A stretch of DNA of 47,663 nucleotides from Culturomica sp. (GTDB taxonomy: Bacteria; Bacteroidota; Bacteroidia; Bacteroidales; Marinifilaceae): assembly GCA_031262745.1 (NCBI GenBank), contig JAISHE010000070.1, forward strand, positions 1-47,663, written 5' to 3'. The notes under the pieces are model-generated. The model worked only from the letters and a program-made list of their open reading frames with translations. It was not told where the DNA came from and did no database searches. The first letter of the stretch is position 1. The number at the start of each line of letters is the position of its first letter. The translations under genes were made by a program, and so were the position numbers. Of this stretch, positions 28,073-36,173 are shown piece by piece.

Positions 28073-28080
28073 TAACTTTG
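28073..28080 (+). promoter_or_regulatory. -7 promoter box TAACTTTG of the polyprenyl-P GT2 operon
   Basis: TAnnTTTG match 25 bases before the ATG at 28106, in the 103-bp divergent region shared with the ArnT-like gene. Confidence 0.5.
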
Positions 28081-28105
28081 CGGGGCATTATTAACGTGAA
28101 ATAGA

Positions 28106-28834
28106 ATGAATAAGACAAGCGGATATGATTTTTGTATAATTGTTCCTGTTTACAACGAAATCGACAACTTATTAAGAGTTGAAACAGAGTTGGAGGAGTA
28201 TCGAGAAAGTGCAGACATCAAAACGTGTATACTACTTGTGGATGATGGTTCAAATGACGGCAGCCTTGATTTGATAAAAGAAATTTGCGGTAGAAGAGAA
28301 CATTTCTTTTATATTGCTTGCGAGAAAAACGGCGGACTTAGTGCAGCCATGAAAGCGGGGATAGATGTTGCGGAAAGTGAATACGTCGGCTATATTGATG
28401 CCGATTTGCAAACCACACCCAAAGATTTTGAACGATTGTTGCAACACATAAAGGACTACGAAATGGTAATCGGTATCAGAGTGGGACGAAAAGACAGTTT
28501 TGTGAAAAACCTTTCATCTCGTATTGCCAATGGTTTCAGGCGTATGATGACTCATGACGGCATTGAAGACACAGGCTGCCCTTTGAAAGTAATCAGAACA
28601 TCTTATGCGAAGCGCATACCGTTTTTCACGGGTATGCACCGTTTTTTGCCGGCTCTTGTGCAATTACAAAACGGCAAAGTTTATCAATTGCCGGTGCGGC
28701 ATTTTGAGCGTATTGCCGGCAAGTCGAAGTACCATCTTTGGAATCGCTTGATAGGTCCGTTCAAAGATTGTTTTGCTTATCGCTGGATGAGAAAACGCTG
28801 GATAAACTATTCGATTGTTTCGGAGGATATATAG
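28106..28834 (+). CDS. Polyprenyl-phosphate glycosyltransferase (GT2, DPM1/ArnC-like)
   Basis: 242 aa. CIIVPVYNEIDNL, LVDDGSNDGS and YIDADLQTTPKDF (DxD) are the GT2 catalytic blocks; the DADLQ-xxP form is typical of dolichol/undecaprenyl-phosphate sugar transferases. Unlike ArnC and GtrB it has no C-terminal membrane helices, resembling soluble DPM1. It would charge undecaprenyl phosphate with a sugar for a periplasmic transferase such as the neighbouring ArnT-like protein. It is followed after 11 bp by the LAB_N gene. Confidence 0.88.
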   Translation: MNKTSGYDFCIIVPVYNEIDNLLRVETELEEYRESADIKTCILLVDDGSNDGSLDLIKEICGRREHFFYIACEKNGGLSAAMKAGIDVAESEYVGYIDADLQTTPKDFERLLQHIKDYEMVIGIRVGRKDSFVKNLSSRIANGFRRMMTHDGIEDTGCPLKVIRTSYAKRIPFFTGMHRFLPALVQLQNGKVYQLPVRHFERIAGKSKYHLWNRLIGPFKDCFAYRWMRKRWINYSIVSEDI

Positions 28835-28845
28835 TATAAGGTAGT

Positions 28846-29463
28846 ATGTTTTGGATTTACGGAATAGGATTCATTGCTCAGGGGCTTTTTTCGGCTCGCA
28901 CTTTTATACAATGGATACTTTCCGAAAAGGCAAAACGAGTGATAACTCCCACTATTTATTGGCAACTCAGCCTTTTAGCTTCTTTCTTATTTTTTATTTA
29001 CGGTTGGTTGAGAGATGATTTTTCAATTATTCTCGGGCAACTGATAAGTTACTACGTCTACATTTGGAATTTGAATACCAAAGGTCATTGGAAAAAGCTA
29101 CACACTATTTTGCGAGTCATTTTTATGATTACGCCACCGATAGCGATTACTCTTTTTTTCATTGAAGATAAGAGCGTGATAAGTGAATTGTTTAACGAAA
29201 TGTCGTTTAGTCTTTTGCTTTTCGGTTCGATAGCTCAGGTTATTTTCACACTAAGATTTGTTTATCAGTGGTGGTACTCACGTGAAATAGATGAATCTGT
29301 GTTGCCGCTTGGATTCTTTGTGATGAGTATTATAGGTTCTTCGATGATAAGTATTTACGGTTTCATTCGTTTGGATCCTGTGCTCATACTTGGTCAGGGA
29401 GTCGGAGTAGTAGTCTATGCGAGGAATATCTATTTGTTAGTAAAATCTTCAAAACCAAAATAG
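28846..29463 (+). CDS. Lipid-A-disaccharide synthase N-terminal (LAB_N) membrane protein
   Basis: 205 aa made of two repeated LAB_N units with six predicted helices. Unit 1 is GIGFIAQGLFSARTFIQWILSEK with GWLRDDFSIILGQ and NLNTKG. Unit 2 repeats the pattern (SIAQVIFTLRFVYQWWYSRE, GFIRLDPVLILGQG, YARNIYLL). This is a small domain found fused to some LpxB or alone next to GT2 and ArnT-like genes. Its role is unknown; context points to flipping or presenting polyprenyl-linked sugars for lipid A modification. Confidence 0.9.
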   Translation: MFWIYGIGFIAQGLFSARTFIQWILSEKAKRVITPTIYWQLSLLASFLFFIYGWLRDDFSIILGQLISYYVYIWNLNTKGHWKKLHTILRVIFMITPPIAITLFFIEDKSVISELFNEMSFSLLLFGSIAQVIFTLRFVYQWWYSREIDESVLPLGFFVMSIIGSSMISIYGFIRLDPVLILGQGVGVVVYARNIYLLVKSSKPK

Positions 29464-29470
29464 TAAAATT

Positions 29471-30544
29471 ATGCTACATATTTCAAATGCAAATAATGCG
29501 TTCTTCAGACAGATGCTTTTCATTCTGCTCTTGATTACCTTAGGGATAGTGATTTTCGACCAATTAAAGTTTTTTATCGGTACTTTCTTGGGAGCAACAA
29601 CTCTTTACGTTGTCTTGCGAGGTTGGCAGGGACGCCTTGTATTCAAAGCCGGTTTGCGCTCATGGCTTGCGGCATTGATTTTAGTGTCGGCTTGCACATT
29701 GTTGTTTATCGTTTTTGGTTTTTTTGTAGTTGAAATGATTAGTTCGGAGGTTGTGAGTGTTGACACGGGAGATGTTATGTCTAAATTAGACAGTTTGCTT
29801 GCTGAGGTTAATGATCTCACGGGTTATGAGATTGTTCCGGCAAAGATTTTGAGTGATTCTCGAGAAACTCTCACAAGTCTGGTTTCTTCTATTTTGAACA
29901 CCACATACAGTTTTGCCGTCAATATTTTCATGATGCTGCTTGTTTTATATTTCATGTTGGCAAACTGCGAAAAAATGGAAAGAGTAATTTTCTGTTACGT
30001 GCCTTTTCGTGGTCGGAGTTTGGAATTACTGAAACATGAAGCAAAGGGTATGATATTCGGTAATGCTGTCGGTATACCTCTTGTTATGTTTATTCAAGGT
30101 ATAGCTGCGATATTTATTTACTGGATGTTGGGAATGTCTAACGTATTTTTCTGGGCGTTTCTAACTTCTATTTTCGGTTTGGTGCCGGTTGTGGGTACTG
30201 CTTTTGTTTGGGTTGCTTTAAGCGTATATTTTATTGCAACCGGCAATTTATTGTACGGAATTATCTTGCTTGCTTACGGTTTCTTGGTGATTTCCAATGT
30301 TGATAATCTTGCCCGCATATTTTTAATGAAACGGGCAGCAAACACTCATCCGTTGATTGTTATTTTCGGAGTGTTGCTCGGTATTCCGCTTTTCGGATTT
30401 TGGGGGATTATTTTCGGACCTCTTTTGATTTCGAGTTTTATACTTTTGATAAAAATCTACTACGTGGAATATGGTGTTTTCAATGAAGACCCTTACATTG
30501 CGGATAATAACAAAGATAATAACAAAAAAGAAACCGAAGTTTGA
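29471..30544 (+). CDS. AI-2E family transporter (TqsA/PerM-like)
   Basis: 357 aa with about seven to eight membrane helices. The paired N-terminal helices, a periplasmic loop rich in hydroxyl and acidic residues (110-150), and the C-terminal block FGLVPVVGTAFVWV followed by GILLAYGFLVISNVDNLARIFLMK and FGVLLGIPLFGFWGIIFGPLL are diagnostic of the family. Members export small molecules or ions; AI-2 export applies to TqsA and cannot be assumed here. It lies 7 bp after the LAB_N gene. Its last codons lie inside the rubrerythrin terminator stem. Confidence 0.88.
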   Translation: MLHISNANNAFFRQMLFILLLITLGIVIFDQLKFFIGTFLGATTLYVVLRGWQGRLVFKAGLRSWLAALILVSACTLLFIVFGFFVVEMISSEVVSVDTGDVMSKLDSLLAEVNDLTGYEIVPAKILSDSRETLTSLVSSILNTTYSFAVNIFMMLLVLYFMLANCEKMERVIFCYVPFRGRSLELLKHEAKGMIFGNAVGIPLVMFIQGIAAIFIYWMLGMSNVFFWAFLTSIFGLVPVVGTAFVWVALSVYFIATGNLLYGIILLAYGFLVISNVDNLARIFLMKRAANTHPLIVIFGVLLGIPLFGFWGIIFGPLLISSFILLIKIYYVEYGVFNEDPYIADNNKDNNKKETEV

Positions 30545-30556
30545 GGCTTCGGTTTC
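30530..30556 (-). terminator. Intrinsic terminator of rubrerythrin, overlapping the AI-2E gene end
   Basis: GAAACCGAAG (30530-30539) pairs perfectly with CTTCGGTTTC (30547-30556) around a 7-base loop containing the AI-2E stop codon. In the minus-strand direction the stem is followed by CTTTTTTGTT, a proper T-run; in the plus direction there is none. It therefore terminates mainly the rubrerythrin transcript. Confidence 0.7.
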
Positions 30557-30583
30557 GGTTGTAGAATCAATTTTATAAGACAA

Positions 30584-31156
30584 TTAATAATTAGCTTTTT
30601 TAGGTTCAAAATATGCTTGCGGATGCAGGCATGACGGACACACTTTTGGTGCGCTCTTACCTTCGTAAACAAATCCGCAATTGCGGCATTGCCACAATAT
30701 CACTTCATCTCTTTCAAATACTTTACCTTCTTGAACTCTTTTGAGAAGGGTTCTATAGCGGGCTTCGTGTTCGGCTTCAACTTTGGCAATATTGCGAAAA
30801 GCGGTTGCAACATCTTTGAAACCTTCTGCTTCGGCTTCATCGGCAAATTTCGGATACAAATCGTTCCATTCTTCATTTTCTCCTTCGGCAGCTGCTTCTA
30901 AGTTTTCGGCAGTGGTTCCGATTCTACCGGCAGGGAATGCTGCTGTGATTTCAAGCATTCCTCCTTCAAGAAATTTGAAAAATCTCTCTGCATGTTCTTT
31001 TTCCTGATCGGCAGTTTCACTGAAAACTCCTGCAATTTGTTCGTATCCTTCTTTTCTTGCTACGCTTGCAAAAAATGTGTAGCGAGTTCTTGCCTGTGAT
31101 TCGCCTGCGAATGCGTGCAACAGGTTTTTTTCTGTTCTTGTTCCTTTAATACTCAT
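30584..31156 (-). CDS. Rubrerythrin
   Basis: 190 aa. The N-terminal ferritin-like diiron domain has the expected Glu ligands (LHAFAGESQARTRY, then ADQEKEHAERFF; and EAEHEARYRTLL in the second helix pair). The C-terminal rubredoxin domain holds Fe with CRNCGF and CPSC. Rubrerythrin reduces hydrogen peroxide in anaerobes, consistent with an anaerobic gut-type Bacteroidota. It is monocistronic with its own terminator. Confidence 0.95.
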   Translation of the reverse strand: MSIKGTRTEKNLLHAFAGESQARTRYTFFASVARKEGYEQIAGVFSETADQEKEHAERFFKFLEGGMLEITAAFPAGRIGTTAENLEAAAEGENEEWNDLYPKFADEAEAEGFKDVATAFRNIAKVEAEHEARYRTLLKRVQEGKVFERDEVILWQCRNCGFVYEGKSAPKVCPSCLHPQAYFEPKKANY

Positions 31157-31291
31157 TTTTAGTTTATGTTTTAATATAAAATAGTTAATGTATAAATTTT
31201 GTGCCGTAACCCATTGGTTTAGTTTGTCGACGTGGCGACAAAAATACGGAATTATTGTGGAAATATACCTTTATGATATATAGTTTTTTAT

Positions 31292-31299
31292 TAAATTTG
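31292..31299 (+). promoter_or_regulatory. -7 promoter box TAAATTTG of the giant surface lipoprotein
   Basis: TAnnTTTG match with a TTTA about 18 bases upstream (-33). The leader to the ATG at 31394 would be about 90 nt, long for this window. Confidence 0.5.
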
Positions 31300-31393
31300 C
31301 GCCGCTAAAATAACGATGACATAAATCTGTTAAGGCAGTGGTCGTTGGTTTAATAACTAAAAGAAATATTACTTTAAAACAAATAGAATTATA

Positions 31394-34300
31394 ATGAAAA
31401 ACAGGATTTTTAATTGCATTATATTGGTTGTTGCGCTGATGCTTTTAGCAACTTGTTCGGATAAAGGCGATAAGTTAGTAAAGCAAGGTAACATCTACGG
31501 TGTAGTTAGTGATAAAGCAACGGGAGAGCCTGTGAGTTCGGCAGGAGTTTCTTTAAATCCCACAGGAGCAAAGACCATAAACAGGGAGCGCAGGGCAGTA
31601 TGAATTTACCGAATTGGAAGCAGGTGATTACAAAATCAATGTAACCAAGACGGACTATGTAGATTTAGTAAATTATCCGATCAAAGTGAAGGCAGGAGAA
31701 GATACTGAGGTAAATGTACAGATAGGGAAACAGCAACCCTTGCTCCGCATAACCGACAGTAACGGTGATGATATAGATTCACTTAATTTCGGCTCCGGTT
31801 CGGCAGTAACAGCTAATTTTAATTTTTTCAACGCCGGCACAGCCGTTTTGACGTGGAGCATTGTGGAATCCAGCGAATGGATTACCGATGTGAGCAAAAC
31901 GGAAGGTAGTTTGCAGCCCGGAATGACTCAGGAAATTACAATTACAATAGATAGAGATTTATTGGACGGAGGTAATAACGTTGCCAAACTTTACTTTAAC
32001 TCTAATGACGGTAATGGTAATAAGGAATTTACCGTAACCGCAACAGGTGTTTACAGGATGCTACCGACGCTTAATACCTTGGCAGCAACAGATGTAACAA
32101 CACAATCCGCTACGCTTAACGGAGAAATCCTTACAAATGGGACGCCTGAATATACAGAGCGCGGTTTTGTTTACAGCGAATCGTCAATGCCTACTTTGGA
32201 AACTACTATTTCCAAAATCACGGCATCAATTACAGAAGACAGTTTGTATTCATCCGGTATATCCGACCTTTCTATAGGGCATACGTATTACGTGAGGGCT
32301 TATGCAATAAATGCCGTAGGCACGGCTTACAGTACGAATGAAATTAATTTTACAACTGTTACTTCTTTACCTACACTTTCTACGCAAGCAGCAACTAATG
32401 TAAATATAGGTGCCGGCACGGCAACGTTCAACGGTACTATCCTGACTGTCGGTATTCCCGCATATACAGAGCGCGGTTTTGTTTACGGCACCACCGCAAA
32501 TCCTACGCTTGAAAATACAAAAGTTGTAGCTTCCGGCACAGGTACGGGAGCTTTCAATGCAAACGTAACAGGTCTTACGGCAGGAAGCACTTATCATGTT
32601 CGTGCTTATGCCACCAACAGTACCGGTACGGCTTATGGAGAGGATGTAAGTTTTGATTTTAGTGCCACACTTCCGACACTTTCTACGCAAGCAGCAACTA
32701 ATGTAAATATAGGTGCCGGCACGGCAACGTTTAACGGCACCATCCTGACTGTTGGTATTCCTGCATATACAGAGCGCGGTTTTGTTTATGCCACCACAGC
32801 AAATCCTACGCTTGCCGATAGCAAAGTTATATCCACCGGCACGGGTGAGGGAACTTTCAATGCAAACGTAACAAGTCTCACGGCAGGCAGCACTTATCAT
32901 GTTCGTGCTTATGCCACCAACAGTACCGGCACGGCTTATGGTGAGGAAGTAAGTTTTTATTTTAGTACCACACTTCCGACAGTTAGTACGCAAGCAGTAA
33001 GCAACAGAAACATTGCCGCCGGTACCGCCACTTTTAGCGGCACAATCCTGACTGTCGGTATTCCTGCCTACACAGAGCGCGGTTTTGTTTACGGCACAAC
33101 AGCAAATCCTACGCTTGCCGATAGTAAGGTTATATCCACCGGCACAGGTGAGGGCGTTTTCAATGCAAACGTAACAAGTCTTACGGAAGGCAACACTTAT
33201 TATGTTCGTGCTTATGCCACCAACAGTACCGGTACAGCTTATGGCAATCAGGTAAGTTTGGATTTCAATGCCGTTATGCCTACTGTTACCACTCAGCCGG
33301 TAACCGACAGAAACATTGCCGCCGGCACCGCCACCTTTAACGGCACAATTCTTACCGCCGGCGACCCTGCCTACACGGAGCGCGGCTTTGTTTATGACAC
33401 AACATCAAATCCCACGCTTGAAAATACAAAAGTTGTAGCTTCCGGCACGGGTGAGGGAACTTTCAATGCAAACGTAACCGGTCTTACGGAAGGTAATGTA
33501 TATTATGTTCGTGCTTATGCTACTAATAGTAAAGGCACGAGATATGGAGAGCCTGTAGGTTTGTATTTCAATGCCGTTATGCCTACTGTTACCACTCAGC
33601 CGGTAACCAACATAAACATTGCCGCCGGCGCCGCCACCTTTAACGGCACTATAGAATCTGTCGGCGACCCTGCCTACACGGAGCGCGGTTTTGTCTATGG
33701 CACATCGCATAATCCCACCACAGATTCTACAAAAATAACCGTATCGGGTAACACAGAGGGTACATTTAGTGCAAATGCGACAGGCATAGCCGGAGGTGCA
33801 ACGTATTATGTTCGTGCTTACGCCACCAACAGTAAAGGCACAGTGTATGGCAATGAGGTAAGTGTGGTTTTTAATGCCGTCATGCCTGAGGTTAGCACGC
33901 AGCCGGTAACCAACATAAACATTTCCGCCGGCACCGCCACTTTCAACGGCACAATTCTAACCGCCGGCGCCCCTGCCTACACAGAGCGCGGTTTTGTTTA
34001 CGGCACATCGCATAATCCCACAGTAGATTCTACAAAAATAACCGTATCGGGTAGCACAGCGGGTGCATTTAGTGCAAATGCGACCGGCATAGCCGAAGGT
34101 GCAACGTATTATGTTCGTGCGTATGCCACCAACAGTGAGGGCACGGTGTATGGCGGAGAGGTAAGTGTGGATTTTAATGCCACACTGCCTACGGTAATGA
34201 CACGGTCAGTAAGCGACAAAAACGTTGCCGCCGGCACCGCCACCTTTAACGGTACGCTTGTCTCTGTCGGCGACTTACCTATCACGGAGCGTGGCTTTGT

Positions 34301-35750
34301 CTACGGCACATCACATAATCCCACAACAGATTCTACAAAAATAACCGTATCGGGTAGCACAGAGGGTACATTTAGTGCAAATGCGACCGGCATATCCGAA
34401 GGTGCAACGTATTATGTTCGTGCCTATGCCACCAATAGCAAGGGCACGGTTTATGGCGATGAGGTAAGTGTGGATTTTAATGCCGTTATGCCGACATTGA
34501 GCACTCAGGCAGTAACAAATAAAAACGTTGCCGCCGGCACCGCCACCTTTAACGGCACAATTTTAACCTTAGGCGACCTTGCCTACACGGAGCGCGGTTT
34601 TGTTTATGCCACAACAGTAAATCCTACGCTTAATAATACAAAGATTGTCGTTTCCGGCACAGGTACCGGAACTTTCAATGCAAACGTAACAAGTCTTACG
34701 AAAGGCAACAATTATTATGTACGTGCTTATGCCACCAATAGCAAGGGCACAGTGTATGGCGGAGAGGTAAGCGTGGAATTCAATGTAGTTATGCCTACTG
34801 TAAGCACGCAGGCAGTAACCGACAGAAATGTTGCCGCCGGCACTGCCACTTTTAACGGCACAATTTTAACCTTAGGCGATCTTGCCTACACGGAGCGCGG
34901 TTTTGTTTATGCCACCACCACAAATCCTACACTTGACGATACGGAGATTGTCGTTTCCGGTACAGATACGGTAGCTTTCAATGCAAACGCAACAGGTCTT
35001 ACGGAAGGCAACACTTATTATGTTCGTGCTTATGCCACCAATAGTAAAGGCACAGTGTATGGCAATCAGGTAAGTTTTGACTTTTCCAATTGCGTAGATT
35101 TCACCGACAGCAGAGACGGTCAAATTTATCCGATAGTAAGAATCGGCACTCAATGTTGGATGAGTAAGAATATGAATGTAGGCACACGTGTAGCCGGTTC
35201 AAATTATACTACTCATCAAACAGCGGGTATTCAAAAGATATGTTACCTTGATGATGAAAGCAATTGTACAACTTACGGCGGTCTTTACAGTTGGGATGAA
35301 ACTGTGAACGGTGAAAATTCGGGCAGTATCAAATATGTTAGCGGCAGTTCCACTGTGATTCAGGGCATTTGTCCCGACGGTTGGCATGTTCCGAGCGATG
35401 CGGAGTTTAAAACTTTGGAAATGGAACTCGGTATGACAGAGTCTCAGGCAGACGGTGAGTATGATCGCGGCACAGATGAGGGTCGTGAGTTAAAGAGTAC
35501 GAATTTGTGGGAATATTATTCTTCTTTCGTTTCGGGCACCAACACTTCCGGTTGGGACGGGCGACCGGGTGGCTACCGGAGTCAATCCGGTGGTACGTTC
35601 AACACCGTTGGCACGAACGGAAGCTGGTGGTCGTCATCAGTGAATTATTCCGCTGCGTGGATCCGGTCTCTGAGTTTCGGCACGGCTAAAGTCAACCGGT
35701 TTTACAACCAGAAATCTTACGGCTACTCCGTCCGTTGTTTGCTGAATTAA
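31394..35750 (+). CDS. Giant repeat-containing surface lipoprotein with C-terminal FISUMP domain (one frameshift)
   Basis: The reading frame is broken once: frame 1 ends at a TGA after 69 codons (31601-31603), but a single extra A within the AAA at 31579-31581 explains the break. Removing it joins ATGA-free sequence to the long frame entered at 31581 and gives 1451 aa. Order: lipoprotein signal with lipobox ending LLATC (Cys21) and an SDKGDK tail; CarboxypepD_reg-like domain (GNIYGVVSDKATGEPV to INVTKTDYVDL); BACON-like Ig domain (ending about base 32050); a divergent Fn3-like repeat from 32061; nine 101-aa repeats (32367-35093), each with YTERGFVY and YYVRAYATNS; and a FISUMP domain (about 35090-35747: QIYPIVRIGTQCWMSKNMN, GICPDGWHVPSDAE, WWSSS, GYSVRC). 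It is likely an exposed stalk presenting a ligand-binding tip. Frame 1 and the long frame may be annotated separately as 31394-31603 and 31614-35750. Confidence 0.85.
32367..35093 (+). repeat. Nine in-gene tandem repeats of exactly 303 bp
   Basis: Unit starts at 32367, 32670, 32973, 33276, 33579, 33882, 34185, 34488 and 34791; none differs in length. Each encodes 101 residues beginning (L/M)PTxxTQ, with a central YTERGFVY and a late YVRAYATNS. A more diverged, 306-bp unit precedes them at 32061. Neighbouring units share long near-identical stretches (for example 32367 and 32670, 33276 and 33579), a sign of recent duplication or gene conversion, so the copy number could be mis-assembled or vary between strains. 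Confidence 0.9.
35553..35747 (+). other. Candidate diversity-generating variable region at the end of the FISUMP domain
   Basis: The last ~65 codons are more GC-rich than the rest of the gene. They mix invariant codons lacking A (TGG, CGG, CTG, GTC) with positions that read as products of A-substitution in AAY codons: ATC 35661, TCT 35667, AGT 35673, TTC 35676, GGC 35679, GCT 35685, AAC 35694, TTT 35700, TAC 35703, AAC 35706, TCT 35715. The region ends at an invariant GGC-TAC-TCC-GTC-CGT-TGT, then the stop, then a perfect 28-bp palindrome (35763-35790). This layout matches variable repeats of retroelement-diversified C-type-lectin-like tips. No reverse transcriptase or template repeat is in the window. 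Confidence 0.45.
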
Positions 35751-35762
35751 CGGGGATAGGGC

Positions 35763-35790
35763 GTAGGGGCGTTGCATGCAACGCCCCTAC
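35763..35790. repeat. Perfect 28-bp palindrome (REP-like)
   Basis: GTAGGGGCGTTGCA and its exact reverse complement with no spacer, 12 bases after the stop of the surface lipoprotein. The GTAGGGGCG core recurs at 35888 (GTAGGGGCGTATGG followed by CATACGCC). It may act as terminator, REP element, or the cruciform that follows variable repeats in diversity-generating systems. Confidence 0.75.
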
Positions 35791-35826
35791 ATGCGTGCAT
35801 GTTCGGAGGGATTGGCGGATAGTCAT

Positions 35827-35909
35827 CCCGTAGGTCGCGCTTCGCTTGACGCTACGGTTATGCAGATGATGCCCTTCGGGCGAATATGTAGGGGCGTATG
35901 GCATACGCC
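35827..35909. repeat. Further short palindromes between lipoprotein and ATPase
   Basis: CCGTAG and CTACGG flank a GC-rich segment (about 35829-35858); GCCCTTCGGGC (about 35871-35881) is a small hairpin; GGCGTAT (35893-35899) pairs with ATACGCC (35903-35909). A degraded copy of the last, GTATGGCATACGCC, recurs at 36075-36088, showing it is a dispersed element. Confidence 0.6.
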
Positions 35910-35926
35910 AAAAACGGCAGATATAA

Positions 35927-36052
35927 AAAAGCACGCCTGCTTTTAAAAAAAGCAAACCGTGCAAATTTTAAAAGCCCGCCTGCAATTTCCAAAAGCAGGC
36001 GGGCTTTTCCTCAAAAGCCTTCGGGCTTTCTGATAAAAGCAGGCGTGCTTTT
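35927..36052. repeat. Nested inverted repeats with 18-bp outer arms (terminator cluster or MITE-like)
   Basis: Outer arms AAAAGCACGCCTGCTTTT (35927-35944) and its perfect complement (36035-36052). Inside them an inner stem AAAAGCCCGCCTGC (35970-35983) pairs perfectly with 35995-36008. A third stem AAAGCC-TTCG-GGCTTT (36014-36029) has a UUCG tetraloop. All three stems start with AAAAGC and end in GCTTTT, the form of strong bidirectional terminators. No clear target-site duplication is seen, so transposition is not shown. Confidence 0.7.
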
Positions 36053-36124
36053 GGAAAAAGGTTAGGTGTGAGGGTATGGCATACGCCCGAAAAATATATA
36101 GAGGCAAGACAATTCTAAATTCGC

Positions 36125-36149
36125 AAAACTTGCAAATTTTGCAAGTTTT
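36125..36149. promoter_or_regulatory. 25-bp palindrome over the -33 region of the second ATPase
   Basis: AAAACTTGCAAA and its complement around a single central T, perfect over 12-bp arms. The right arm holds TTTTG (36137-36141), which lies exactly 20 bases before the -7 box TATCTTTG (36162-36169), so the palindrome covers the -33 element. Likely an operator of a dimeric regulator. Confidence 0.65.
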
Positions 36150-36161
36150 ACTAATTTGTCA

Positions 36162-36169
36162 TATCTTTG
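36162..36169 (+). promoter_or_regulatory. -7 box TATCTTTG four bases before the ATPase start
   Basis: Perfect TAnnTTTG match followed by CACC and the ATG at 36174. As at 10160-10167, transcription would begin at or beside the start codon, giving a leaderless mRNA. Confidence 0.6.
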
Positions 36170-36173
36170 CACC

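Noticed and set aside
31157..31393. Reverse transcriptase or Avd-like gene for a diversity-generating cassette near the lipoprotein
   Set aside because: No frame here, or anywhere else in the window, shows a YxDD reverse-transcriptase motif; the gap holds only divergent promoters.
32367..32993. Long minus-strand frames through the repeat region of the surface protein
   Set aside because: They are antisense shadows produced by the repeated codons; their Cys/Arg-rich translations repeat every 101 residues and match no family I know.
35927..36052. Insertion sequence remnant
   Set aside because: The 18-bp inverted arms enclose only ~90 bp with no transposase remnant and no clear target duplication; it is kept as a repeat only.
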